This document shows, piece after piece, positions 1 through 7,685 of a DNA stretch of 64,000 nt. The position numbers were made by a program, and so were the translations under genes. How positions within the stretch are numbered: the stretch's first letter is position 1; each line of letters starts with the position of its first letter. The DNA is from Zobellella maritima (GTDB lineage Bacteria; Pseudomonadota; Gammaproteobacteria; Enterobacterales; Aeromonadaceae), in contig NZ_QCZE01000001.1 of NCBI RefSeq assembly GCF_003075035.1, forward strand, positions 1,796,602 through 1,860,601, in the 5' to 3' direction. The notes under the pieces were generated by a model. The model was given only the letters and a program-made list of their open reading frames with translations, had not been told where the DNA came from and did no database searches.

Positions 1-509
1 CTCTGCTCGATACCCTGACCGATACCCGTTCTCATACCGGGCAGATCACACGTCCTGAACCCGCCCCCCCGAGTCGGCAGATAGCATTCTCCCCCCGTCT
101 GGCCGCTCTGGCCCCTGGGAAAAACCTGCTGCTGGTAGACAGCGATATGCGCAACAGCTTTACCCTGACCGCACAGCTCAGGCAACACGGGTTCCGGGTT
201 ATCAAGGCTGAAAGCTATCCAACAGCCCTGGCCCGGCTGACATCGGAACCCGGGGTTGACGTCCTGATCATGGCGCTGATGCCGCCATATCACCAAGCTC
301 GCCAACTGCTTACAGCCCTGCAAGAAGGGGATAATCCGCCCTGCTCCATCATGGTACTGATGACATCGCCGGGACAGGGTGATGCCGAACCCTGGTTACA
401 GCAAGATGCTGTTCAGTGTCTGATTAAACCCTTGGACATCAATCAGCTGCTGATGAGGCTTGCAGAACAACTCGACGACCCGCAGCTGACGGTGGAGGAA
501 TGCCAATGA
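1..509 (+). CDS. C-terminal fragment of a hybrid sensor kinase or receiver protein; receiver domain lacks the phospho-acceptor Asp
   Basis: The reading frame is open from base 3 of the window to the stop at 507-509, so this is the 3' end of a gene starting upstream. The first ~40 residues are a Pro/Arg-rich linker. From about base 120 there is a CheY-like receiver domain: the acidic pocket appears as LLLVDSD, the Thr/Ser position as LMTS and the conserved Lys as IKP. The Asp that normally accepts phosphate is Ala here (VLIMALMPP, Ala codon at 273-275). The stop overlaps the start of the next gene (ATGA at 506-509), suggesting translational coupling. A hybrid histidine kinase is the likeliest parent from the neighbourhood, but no kinase sequence is visible. 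Confidence 0.7.
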   Translation, partial: LLDTLTDTRSHTGQITRPEPAPPSRQIAFSPRLAALAPGKNLLLVDSDMRNSFTLTAQLRQHGFRVIKAESYPTALARLTSEPGVDVLIMALMPPYHQARQLLTALQEGDNPPCSIMVLMTSPGQGDAEPWLQQDAVQCLIKPLDINQLLMRLAEQLDDPQLTVEECQ

Positions 510-2758
510 TCAAACCCCACCGCTCCAAGATCCTGGTGGTTGACGACAAGGCGGAAAATCTCTACGCCATGGAAAGTCTGCTGCAGGATTGCGAAGCCGA
601 GGTATTCCTGGCCCAATCCGGCAATGAAGCCCTGTCTATTACCCTGCATCACGAGTTTGCCCTGATCCTGCTGGATGTGCAGATGCCGGAAATGGACGGT
701 TTTGAAACCGCCAGCTTGATCCGGCAAGATGAGGAAACCCGGCAGATCCCCATTATTTTCATGACCGCCCTGAATACCGATAGCAGCTATATCTTTCAGG
801 GTTACGAATCGGGAGCCGTCGATTACCTGATAAAGCCGGTTGACAGCGATATCCTGCTGAGCAAGATCCAGGTTTTCCTGGCGCTGGATAGCTATCAGCA
901 CGAGCTGGCGGCCATGAAGCAGCAATATCAGCTGCTATTGAATTGTGCCGGTGAGGGTATACTCGGCATTATGCCGTCGGGACATATCCAGTTTGCCAAT
1001 GCCGCCGCCGCCCAGATCCTGGGATATACGGAGCCGCAACTGCATGGCTGCCACCTGCACCAGCTGCTCTGCCCTCCCCACCAGGAACCGTCCCCCTGGG
1101 AGCAATCGCCCATCTATATGGCCTATCAGGGCGGCGAACCCTACCGGGTACACGATACCTTGCTCTGGAACCGGGAACAGCAGCCCATCCCCACCGAGTT
1201 CACCAGCGCGCCCCTGAAGGATGAAGCGGGCAGCTTTGTCGGTGGTGTCATTATCTTTCAGGATATCAGCCTGCGAAAAAAGACCGAACAGAAACTGCTG
1301 GAACTGGCCCAGTACGATCCTCTGACCGGCCTGGCCAATCGCTCCCTGTTCCAGGATTTTCTCAATATGTCGATTGCCCGGGCCCGGCGGCGCCAGGGCA
1401 ACATGGCGGTACTGCTGTTGGATCTGGACCATTTCAAGGACATTAACGACACCCTGGGCCACGATACCGGCGATCAGCTGTTACAAAGTGTGGCACAGCG
1501 GATCCAGTACAGTGTTACTACCCCGAGCAACGAAGCCGAGTCCGCAGACAACGATGCCCTCCTGCTGAAAAGTGTTGCCCAACGGCTGAAACATAACCTG
1601 AGACGCAGTGATCTGGTGGCTCGCCTTGGCGGCGACGAATTCGCCATTGTGCTGGATGAAATAAGCCAGCCTCAGGACGCCGCCGTGGTGGCACAAAAGG
1701 TATTGCACACCCTGGCTCCTCCGCACCAACTGGAGCGCTACCAGGTTTTTATCAGCCCCAGTATCGGAATTGCCACCTATCCCGCATGCATCGCCGATGC
1801 GGAAGAGCTGATCAAGGCTGCCGACACCGCCCTCTACCAGGCCAAGGCCATGGGCCGTAACAACTATCAGTTTTATGCCCCCGAGATGCATCGGGCAGCC
1901 ATGGAGCGGATGCGGCTTGAGCAGGACTTGCGCCATGCCATCCGGGAGCGGCAATTGTCACTGCATTACCAGCCCCAGCTCGAGATGAACGGCAAACAGA
2001 TGGTTGCCATCGAAGTCCTGCTGCGCTGGCGGCACCCTGAACTGGGCATGATCAGCCCGGCCCGCTTTATTCCTCTGGCGGAGCGGATGGGGATCATAAG
2101 TGAGCTGGGTGAATGGGTACTAAATGAGGCCTGCCAACAGTTTCAGATCTGGTGTCAGGAGGGGCTGCTCGATGAACAGGTCGCACTCGCCCTCAATATT
2201 TCCAGCAGACAGCTGGCTGATGATGGCTTTGTGGCCAATATCCAGGCGGTGCTGGCAAGACACAGCCTGCCCGCTTCCCGTATTAATCTGGAGCTGACAG
2301 AAAATGCATTGATGGACGAGCAGGAAACCACCTCCAGGGAACTTGAGCGGCTGAGAGCCCTGGGCATGCGTATTGCCCTGGATGACTTCGGTACCGGCTA
2401 CTCTTCCTTCAATCAAATCCATTACCTGCCGATCGACTGCCTGAAGGTGGCACAGCCCTTTGTCAGCAAAATAGGACAGGACCCCAAGAATGATGCTGTG
2501 GTCAAGACCATCATCAGCATGGCCCACACCCTCGGCTTCAGCCTGGTGGCGGAGGGGGTTGAAACACAACAGCAGGCAGAATTTCTGCAGACCCATGGCT
2601 GTAACCGCCTCCAGGGCTTCTACATTACTCCTCCGCTCAGTGCGCAGATGATGACCAATCTGCTAAAAAGTCGGCTACTGGATAATGTCGGTAATGAGAA
2701 CAAAAAGGTGATGCTGCCCCTTGCCATACAAGCTCCTGCCGATGAGGGGTCATCCTAA
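506..2758 (+). CDS. Response regulator with REC-PAS-GGDEF-EAL domains (c-di-GMP signalling)
   Basis: Cytoplasmic protein of 750 aa predicted to make or break cyclic di-GMP in response to phosphorylation. Domains in order: receiver ~8-125 with phospho-acceptor Asp57 (LLDVQMPEMDG), PAS ~143-265, GGDEF ~275-440 with the intact motif at 375-379, and EAL ~465-720. The GGDEF domain holds a ~27-residue internal duplication just before its signature. The EAL domain looks degenerate: the motif is EVL at 503-505, and the metal-binding Asp of the usual KID motif is Ala649 (LKVAQPF), although DDFGTGYSS is kept. It is probably mainly a cyclase, with the EAL weak or inactive (inference). ATG at 506 is preferred over ATG at 500 because GGAGG at 494-498 is 7 nt away. 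A paralogue lies at 3448-5646. Confidence 0.92.
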   Translation: MIKPHRSKILVVDDKAENLYAMESLLQDCEAEVFLAQSGNEALSITLHHEFALILLDVQMPEMDGFETASLIRQDEETRQIPIIFMTALNTDSSYIFQGYESGAVDYLIKPVDSDILLSKIQVFLALDSYQHELAAMKQQYQLLLNCAGEGILGIMPSGHIQFANAAAAQILGYTEPQLHGCHLHQLLCPPHQEPSPWEQSPIYMAYQGGEPYRVHDTLLWNREQQPIPTEFTSAPLKDEAGSFVGGVIIFQDISLRKKTEQKLLELAQYDPLTGLANRSLFQDFLNMSIARARRRQGNMAVLLLDLDHFKDINDTLGHDTGDQLLQSVAQRIQYSVTTPSNEAESADNDALLLKSVAQRLKHNLRRSDLVARLGGDEFAIVLDEISQPQDAAVVAQKVLHTLAPPHQLERYQVFISPSIGIATYPACIADAEELIKAADTALYQAKAMGRNNYQFYAPEMHRAAMERMRLEQDLRHAIRERQLSLHYQPQLEMNGKQMVAIEVLLRWRHPELGMISPARFIPLAERMGIISELGEWVLNEACQQFQIWCQEGLLDEQVALALNISSRQLADDGFVANIQAVLARHSLPASRINLELTENALMDEQETTSRELERLRALGMRIALDDFGTGYSSFNQIHYLPIDCLKVAQPFVSKIGQDPKNDAVVKTIISMAHTLGFSLVAEGVETQQQAEFLQTHGCNRLQGFYITPPLSAQMMTNLLKSRLLDNVGNENKKVMLPLAIQAPADEGSS

Positions 2759-2760
2759 CC

Positions 2761-3369
2761 TTGTCCCGCCAACCTCCGTTAACAGTGCAACAGGATCGTA
2801 TCCGCCCCTTTGACGCCGTGGTTATCGGTGGCTCTGCCGGGGCCATACAGGCTTTACCTGTTCTGCTCGGGCAACTGCCTATTGATTTTGCCTTGCCGGT
2901 AATCATAGTGCTGCATCGACTGGAAGGAGCCGGTGGCCATCTGGACAAGTACCTCGCGCAGCATTGTGTCCTTCCGGTGATCGAGGCCGAAGACAAGCAG
3001 CCGCTGCAGGGCGGACATGTCTATCTGGCCCCTGCCGGATACCATCTGCTGCTGGAACAACAGCGGCATTTCAGCCTGTCGGTCGATGGCCGGGTCAGTT
3101 ATTCCCGCCCTTCGATTGATGTACTGTTCGAAAGTGCCGCCGATGTCTATGCCGAGCGACTCGTCGGTGTCATCCTGACCGGCGCCAACTCCGATGGCAG
3201 TGCCGGATTGGCCAGGCTGAAAAAAGCCGGCGGACTGGCGGTGGTCCAGGAACCAAACACAGCAATGGCAGACTTTATGCCCAGAGCGGCACTGAAGGCA
3301 ACCGGGGTAGATCGGGTACTCGGACTGCAGGCTATCGCCAAGCTGCTGTCACGACTTACACCGGGGTAA
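2761..3369 (+). CDS. Stand-alone CheB-type protein-glutamate methylesterase
   Basis: 202 aa, essentially only the CheB catalytic domain, with no N-terminal receiver. CheB esterases remove methyl groups from glutamates of chemoreceptors. The Ser-His-Asp catalytic set is visible: Ser in GGSAGA near residue 23, His in VLHRLEG near 59, and Asp in TGANSDGSAG near 144. The start is TTG, 2 nt after the stop of the preceding gene, so it is almost certainly cotranscribed with the flanking REC-PAS-GGDEF-EAL genes. A receiver-less CheB beside hybrid kinases and c-di-GMP proteins usually belongs to an alternative Che-like signalling module rather than the flagellar chemotaxis set. Its substrate is not identifiable here. 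A downstream GTG at 2784 could also serve as start. Confidence 0.88.
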   Translation: MSRQPPLTVQQDRIRPFDAVVIGGSAGAIQALPVLLGQLPIDFALPVIIVLHRLEGAGGHLDKYLAQHCVLPVIEAEDKQPLQGGHVYLAPAGYHLLLEQQRHFSLSVDGRVSYSRPSIDVLFESAADVYAERLVGVILTGANSDGSAGLARLKKAGGLAVVQEPNTAMADFMPRAALKATGVDRVLGLQAIAKLLSRLTPG

Positions 3370-3447
3370 CCATGATCTATCCGCTCAGCTTAATTACAGC
3401 ACCGGCATCAAGCCAGTCTGAGACAACAATGACAAGAGAGTCTTTCC

Positions 3448-5646
3448 ATGCGTCATGAAACACAGCGCCCCACCATCCTGGTCGTCGATGACCGGATGGA
3501 AAACATTCGCTCCATGACACGCATCCTGGAGGAACTGGATGCAAACGTTCACTACGCGCTATCAGGCGTGGAAGCACTTTCCCTGCTGTTACGTCATCAG
3601 TTTGCCCTGATCCTGCTGGACGTGATGATGCCGGAGATGGACGGCTTCGAAACCGCCGAGCTGATCCGCAGCCACCAGGGCAGCCAGCATATCCCTATCA
3701 TCTTCGTGACCGCAGCCGACAAGGAAGAAGCCTTTGAATTCAAGGGCTATGACGTGGGTGCCGTCGATTACCTGTTCAAACCGGTCCAGCCTCAGATCCT
3801 GCTGAGCAAGGTACGTTTTTTCCTCGAGTTGTCAAAGCACAAGGCCCTGCTGGAGCACAGCCTGCTGGAGCTGAGACAACTTCGCGGTCATCAGGAACTG
3901 TTGCTGAAATCCACGGCAGAAGGGATCCTCAGCCTGGACATGCAGGGACGGGTTACCTTCGCCAACCCGGCTGCCAAGCGATTGCTGGGTTATCAGGATG
4001 ATGAATTACTCGGAATCCACTTCGCCGAAGTCCAGGGTATCGAGATCGCCAGCCTGCCTTTTGAACAAAGTGATATTCATCTTGCCTGCCTGGCCAGGCG
4101 CAGCATGCAGGATGACCAGCAATGGTTCCAGCGGCGGGATGGCGAGCGCTTTCCGGTCGAGTTCACCGCAAGCCCGATCAATGACCAGGGTCCCGATTGC
4201 CCGGGCATGGTGCTGGTGTTTCAGGATATCAGCAAGCGCAAGCGAACCGAGCAGCAGCTGGCTTATCTCGCACAATATGATCCGCTGACCGGTCTGGCCA
4301 ACCGGGACATGTTTCTCAAGCTGCTGCATCAGGCGATCTCCCGCTCCGACCGGCACCAGCACTCCCTCGCCCTGTTGTTCCTGGATCTGGATCGCTTCAA
4401 GCAGGTGAACGATACTCAGGGCCATGAAGCCGGTGATGAATTGCTGAAACAGGCAGCTCAACGGCTGCAATCCCGTATCCGGGATGGGGACACCATCAGT
4501 CGCCTTGGAGGAGACGAATTTACGGTAATCCTTGAAGAAATCGGTGAGTCCCGCGGACCGGCGATTGTGGCGCAAAAACTGATTGATGCCCTAAGCGAGC
4601 CATTCATGATCAAGGGAAACGAGATCTTTATCGGCACCAGCGTCGGCATCGCCCTCTATCCAAACTCCGCGGATAACGCTCAGGCGCTGTTGAAATGCGC
4701 GGATATGGCCATGTATCAGGCAAAGGCGCATGGTCGCAACAATTTCCAGTTTTTTACCAGCCAGATGCAACACAGAGTCACCCGGGCCCTGGATCTGGAG
4801 AACCGGCTGCGCCATGCCCTGGATCGCCAGGAGCTGCTCCTGCACTACCAGCCCCAGGTCGATATCGCCAGCGGCCAGATAATCGGCCTGGAAGCCCTGC
4901 TCCGCTGGCAGCCGGAAGGTCAACCAATGGTGTTGCCGGGACAGTTTATTTCCATTGCCGAGGAAACCGGCCTGATAGTGCCAATCGGCGAATGGGTGCT
5001 ACGCAGTGCCTGTACCCAAATCCAGCAATGGCATGCCTCGGGACTGCTCGCACAGAATGTATCCGTCTCGGTCAACCTGTCTGTGCGGCAGCTGGAAAAC
5101 AAATCTCTGTTGACCACCCTCGAAAAGATCCTCAGGGAGACCCGACTCAAGCCGTCACAGCTGGAGCTGGAAATCACCGAAAGCGCGGTTATGAAAGATC
5201 CCGAGGTAGCGGTTAACGTACTGCGCAACATCAACCAGCAGGGCATACAGGTATCATTGGACGATTTCGGGACCGGCTACTCGTCGCTCAGCTACCTGAA
5301 GATGCTGCCCCTTGATGTCTTGAAAATAGATCGTTCATTCGTCAACGATATTGGCGGAGATCCGAGCCACGAAGCGATCCTTAAAGCCATCGTTTCACTG
5401 TCAAAAAACCTGAACTTACGGGTGGTGGCCGAGGGGGTTGAAACCGAAGCCCAGCTGACATTTCTCCGCCAGCTGCATTGTCATTCGATTCAGGGCTACT
5501 TCGTCAGTAAACCCAAGTCTGCCGAGCAAATCGAAGAGCTGCTTCGCAGTGCCAAACAAGGCTGCTTGCCCGGCCTGCTTCCGGCACCGGCGCTGCCCGT
5601 AGTCTCATCGTATCTCCTGCCGGATAATCAAACGTCATCGTCATAG
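3448..5646 (+). CDS. Response regulator with REC-PAS-GGDEF-EAL domains, second copy
   Basis: 732 aa paralogue of the protein at 506-2758. It has a receiver with Asp58 (LLDVMMPEMDG), a PAS domain, GGDEF at 354-358, and an EAL domain with the true EAL triplet at 482-484 plus DDFGTGYSS and LKIDRSFV. Unlike its partner, every hallmark residue I looked for in both output domains is present, so it could be bifunctional or a phosphodiesterase. Its GGDEF domain lacks the internal duplication of the first copy. It follows the CheB gene by 78 nt and is probably in the same transcription unit. Its last 6 nt overlap the convergent lipoprotein gene on the other strand. Confidence 0.92.
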   Translation: MRHETQRPTILVVDDRMENIRSMTRILEELDANVHYALSGVEALSLLLRHQFALILLDVMMPEMDGFETAELIRSHQGSQHIPIIFVTAADKEEAFEFKGYDVGAVDYLFKPVQPQILLSKVRFFLELSKHKALLEHSLLELRQLRGHQELLLKSTAEGILSLDMQGRVTFANPAAKRLLGYQDDELLGIHFAEVQGIEIASLPFEQSDIHLACLARRSMQDDQQWFQRRDGERFPVEFTASPINDQGPDCPGMVLVFQDISKRKRTEQQLAYLAQYDPLTGLANRDMFLKLLHQAISRSDRHQHSLALLFLDLDRFKQVNDTQGHEAGDELLKQAAQRLQSRIRDGDTISRLGGDEFTVILEEIGESRGPAIVAQKLIDALSEPFMIKGNEIFIGTSVGIALYPNSADNAQALLKCADMAMYQAKAHGRNNFQFFTSQMQHRVTRALDLENRLRHALDRQELLLHYQPQVDIASGQIIGLEALLRWQPEGQPMVLPGQFISIAEETGLIVPIGEWVLRSACTQIQQWHASGLLAQNVSVSVNLSVRQLENKSLLTTLEKILRETRLKPSQLELEITESAVMKDPEVAVNVLRNINQQGIQVSLDDFGTGYSSLSYLKMLPLDVLKIDRSFVNDIGGDPSHEAILKAIVSLSKNLNLRVVAEGVETEAQLTFLRQLHCHSIQGYFVSKPKSAEQIEELLRSAKQGCLPGLLPAPALPVVSSYLLPDNQTSSS

Positions 5647-6471
5647 AGGCCCAGCAACGGCCTCTTGTCCCTTTGTTCGCGGCAACCAGCGCTCGGCCGC
5701 CTGGGCAAAATCCTTTCCCCCGGCGACTTGCTCGAACATCCACACCATGTCCTGCGGTTGCCAGTCAAGACCAGCCAGGATCTCCATCGCCCGGGGGGCC
5801 GAGTCTTCCAGGCCCCGGCGCACCAGGGTATGGGGACGTTCGCCGATGGCAAAGGCCGCCTTGGAATCAGCCAGCAGACGCAGCTTGCCGTTGCTCAACA
5901 GACGATCGGGTTGCCAGGCAATGAACAGCCCTTCCTGACCAGGCGCCATAGCGGCAACGCCCTGCTGACGATAAGCCTCGACAGAGCCGGGCTGCAGCCG
6001 GTAATCGTTCAGGCCATAAAGCGCCAGCGCCTGCTCGGCCATCCTCATGATGCCATGGCTGGCGTCTATGCCGACAATCAGACCGGCACCATAGCCACTG
6101 CCCGCCAGCTGCTCCAGGCTGTCGACGGGCGCATCTTCCGGAACCGCCATCCCCAGCTTCAGGGCCGGGTAATTGGGCCCCAGATCATGCAGGCGATCGA
6201 AGAACCGCTCGACATAGGCCGCGCTGCTCTGCGGCATCCACAGCGACAGGCTGGCGTCGGCCTCACCCGCAGCCAGCCGGGACCATATCTGCCCCGGATT
6301 GGCCAGCTCCATACTGACGCTGTATCCCGCCTGCTCCAGGGCCGCCTTGGCCATATGGCTGGAAGCCAGTGCCAGATCCCAATCACCACTCAGCAAATGG
6401 ATATGTTTTTGTTCTTCCTTGCCACAACCTGTCAGCAACAGGCTCAGCAACAACAGGGACAGTTTTTTCAT
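5641..6471 (-). CDS. Glycine betaine/choline-type (OpuAC family) substrate-binding lipoprotein
   Basis: 276 aa. The N-terminus is a lipoprotein signal (MKKLSLLLLSLLLTGCG, lipidation at Cys16). The rest resembles the OpuAC/ProX periplasmic binding fold used for glycine betaine, proline betaine and choline: an early GDWDLALASSHMAK segment, an SLWMP stretch, and a late HTLVRRG region. No ABC permease or ATPase gene lies nearby, so it is an orphan binding protein that could serve a distant transporter or act as a sensor. It converges on the signalling gene at 3448-5646 with a 6-nt overlap and is transcribed divergently from the lipoprotein at 6772. Betaine would fit the sarcosine pathway elsewhere in the window, but that link is inference. 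Confidence 0.75.
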   Translation of the reverse strand: MKKLSLLLLSLLLTGCGKEEQKHIHLLSGDWDLALASSHMAKAALEQAGYSVSMELANPGQIWSRLAAGEADASLSLWMPQSSAAYVERFFDRLHDLGPNYPALKLGMAVPEDAPVDSLEQLAGSGYGAGLIVGIDASHGIMRMAEQALALYGLNDYRLQPGSVEAYRQQGVAAMAPGQEGLFIAWQPDRLLSNGKLRLLADSKAAFAIGERPHTLVRRGLEDSAPRAMEILAGLDWQPQDMVWMFEQVAGGKDFAQAAERWLPRTKGQEAVAGPL

Positions 6472-6771
6472 GGGAATACCTGGCGAGCTTCACGGCCGCC
6501 AAGCATGCCAAAAAGTGAATTCAAAGTCATGAGGGTAAGGAAACTGCGCCAGCTTATGTCGGGCGTCAGTTTCTGCCCGGAAGCGGCACCGACCAGTGCC
6601 ATAGCAGGATTCGGCGCGTGGCGTGGCATTGGCCACAACTATTTTTTCTGCAGACTGGCTCTTTTTTACACAATTTATGATAACTTTCGCCCGCCCGTTG
6701 CCGAGTGCCTTTCCAAAATGCAGACTCGAACAGGTATTCCTTTTATATCAATACCTTATGTGGATTCTCAG

Positions 6772-7539
6772 ATGCGTATCTTAACCCTGCTTAAAGTAAC
6801 GTTTTTAAGCCTTAGTTTAACCGCCTGCGTGGCACCGTTACTGGCCATGGGTCCGGGCCAGCTGATGTGGGCCCTGCTCAAGCCCATGGTCGGACTGGAT
6901 CCGAACAACACCAACCTGTTCGAACAGCCGGTGATCAAGACCCGGATGACCGGCCTGCTCGGCCCCCATTACGACACTACGGTCAATTTGCTGAAGACCG
7001 CCAGCGAACTGCAGCAGGAAGGCCCGCTGTTTTATGTGATGTCCCGCTACACCCCGTTGCAGGACAGTGAAAAGGCGGGCCTGGTATGGAACTCGGATAC
7101 CAACCAGATGGCGGTACTGCTCAATACCGAAGAACAGACCAAGGTATTCAGTGAATCCCATACCGGCCACGCCGCCGTCTGGCCGAGCGCCATGCAAGAC
7201 TGGCTAAGCGCCGCCGGTACGGCAACGGCCAAGGCCGGCCAAGCGGGCCTCGGACAGGCCCTGGTGCCGGCACCCAAGCATGCCGCATCCCCGGCATCGG
7301 CCCTGCTGCCGATGGAAGTTGACGGCCCGGCAGCCAAAGCCGAGCCGGTGACGGAAACCAGCACCAAGCTGCGGGATGAGCTGGCCAAAACCCAGGCGCA
7401 GCTGCAAGCGGCAGAAGAAAAGTTAAAGGCGCTGGCCGCGGCCCAACCGGTGAAGAGAGTGAAGCCGAAGGCCCCTTCCCAGGAACAAAGCCGGGAACAG
7501 GCTGAAGCGGAGATGCAGGCCCTGCTCAACGCCGAGTGA
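6772..7539 (+). CDS. Unknown lipoprotein with C-terminal coiled coil
   Basis: 255 aa, family not recognised. The start at 6772 gives a clean lipoprotein signal (MRILTLLKVTFLSLSLTAC, Cys19). An in-frame ATG at 6718 is possible but would bury the signal. The frame stays open far upstream, but that part is antisense to the OpuAC gene and unlikely to be coding. The middle (~25-140) has no motif I know. Residues ~140-190 are rich in Ala, Pro and Gly. The C-terminal ~65 residues are highly charged and Ala/Gln/Glu/Lys-rich, typical of a coiled coil. It is probably anchored to a membrane facing the periplasm. It stands alone, ending at a bidirectional terminator shared with gabD. Confidence 0.65.
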   Translation: MRILTLLKVTFLSLSLTACVAPLLAMGPGQLMWALLKPMVGLDPNNTNLFEQPVIKTRMTGLLGPHYDTTVNLLKTASELQQEGPLFYVMSRYTPLQDSEKAGLVWNSDTNQMAVLLNTEEQTKVFSESHTGHAAVWPSAMQDWLSAAGTATAKAGQAGLGQALVPAPKHAASPASALLPMEVDGPAAKAEPVTETSTKLRDELAKTQAQLQAAEEKLKALAAAQPVKRVKPKAPSQEQSREQAEAEMQALLNAE

Positions 7540-7593
7540 TAAGCATTTGTTCACTCTAATCCGCCGGGACTGAACCCCGGCCTCAACCGATGA

Positions 7594-7624
7594 AAAAGCC
7601 AGGCTCGCGATGAAGCCTGGCTTT
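7594..7624. terminator. Bidirectional intrinsic terminator between the lipoprotein gene and gabD
   Basis: Inverted repeat AAAGCCAGGCT / AGCCTGGCTTT with an 8-nt loop, flanked by A-rich sequence on the left and TTTGTTG on the right. It can end the + strand lipoprotein transcript and the - strand gabD transcript. Confidence 0.8.
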
Positions 7625-7685
7625 GTTGTAATAAGCCGCTCAAACCGGCACGATTGCTACTGCCAGTATGGCCGGCAAGCGATGC

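Noticed and set aside
5665-6771. Long in-frame extension 5' of the unknown lipoprotein, giving a possible 624-aa protein
   Set aside because: It is antisense to the OpuAC lipoprotein gene, which has a clear signal and fold; the real start at 6772 has a good lipoprotein signal.
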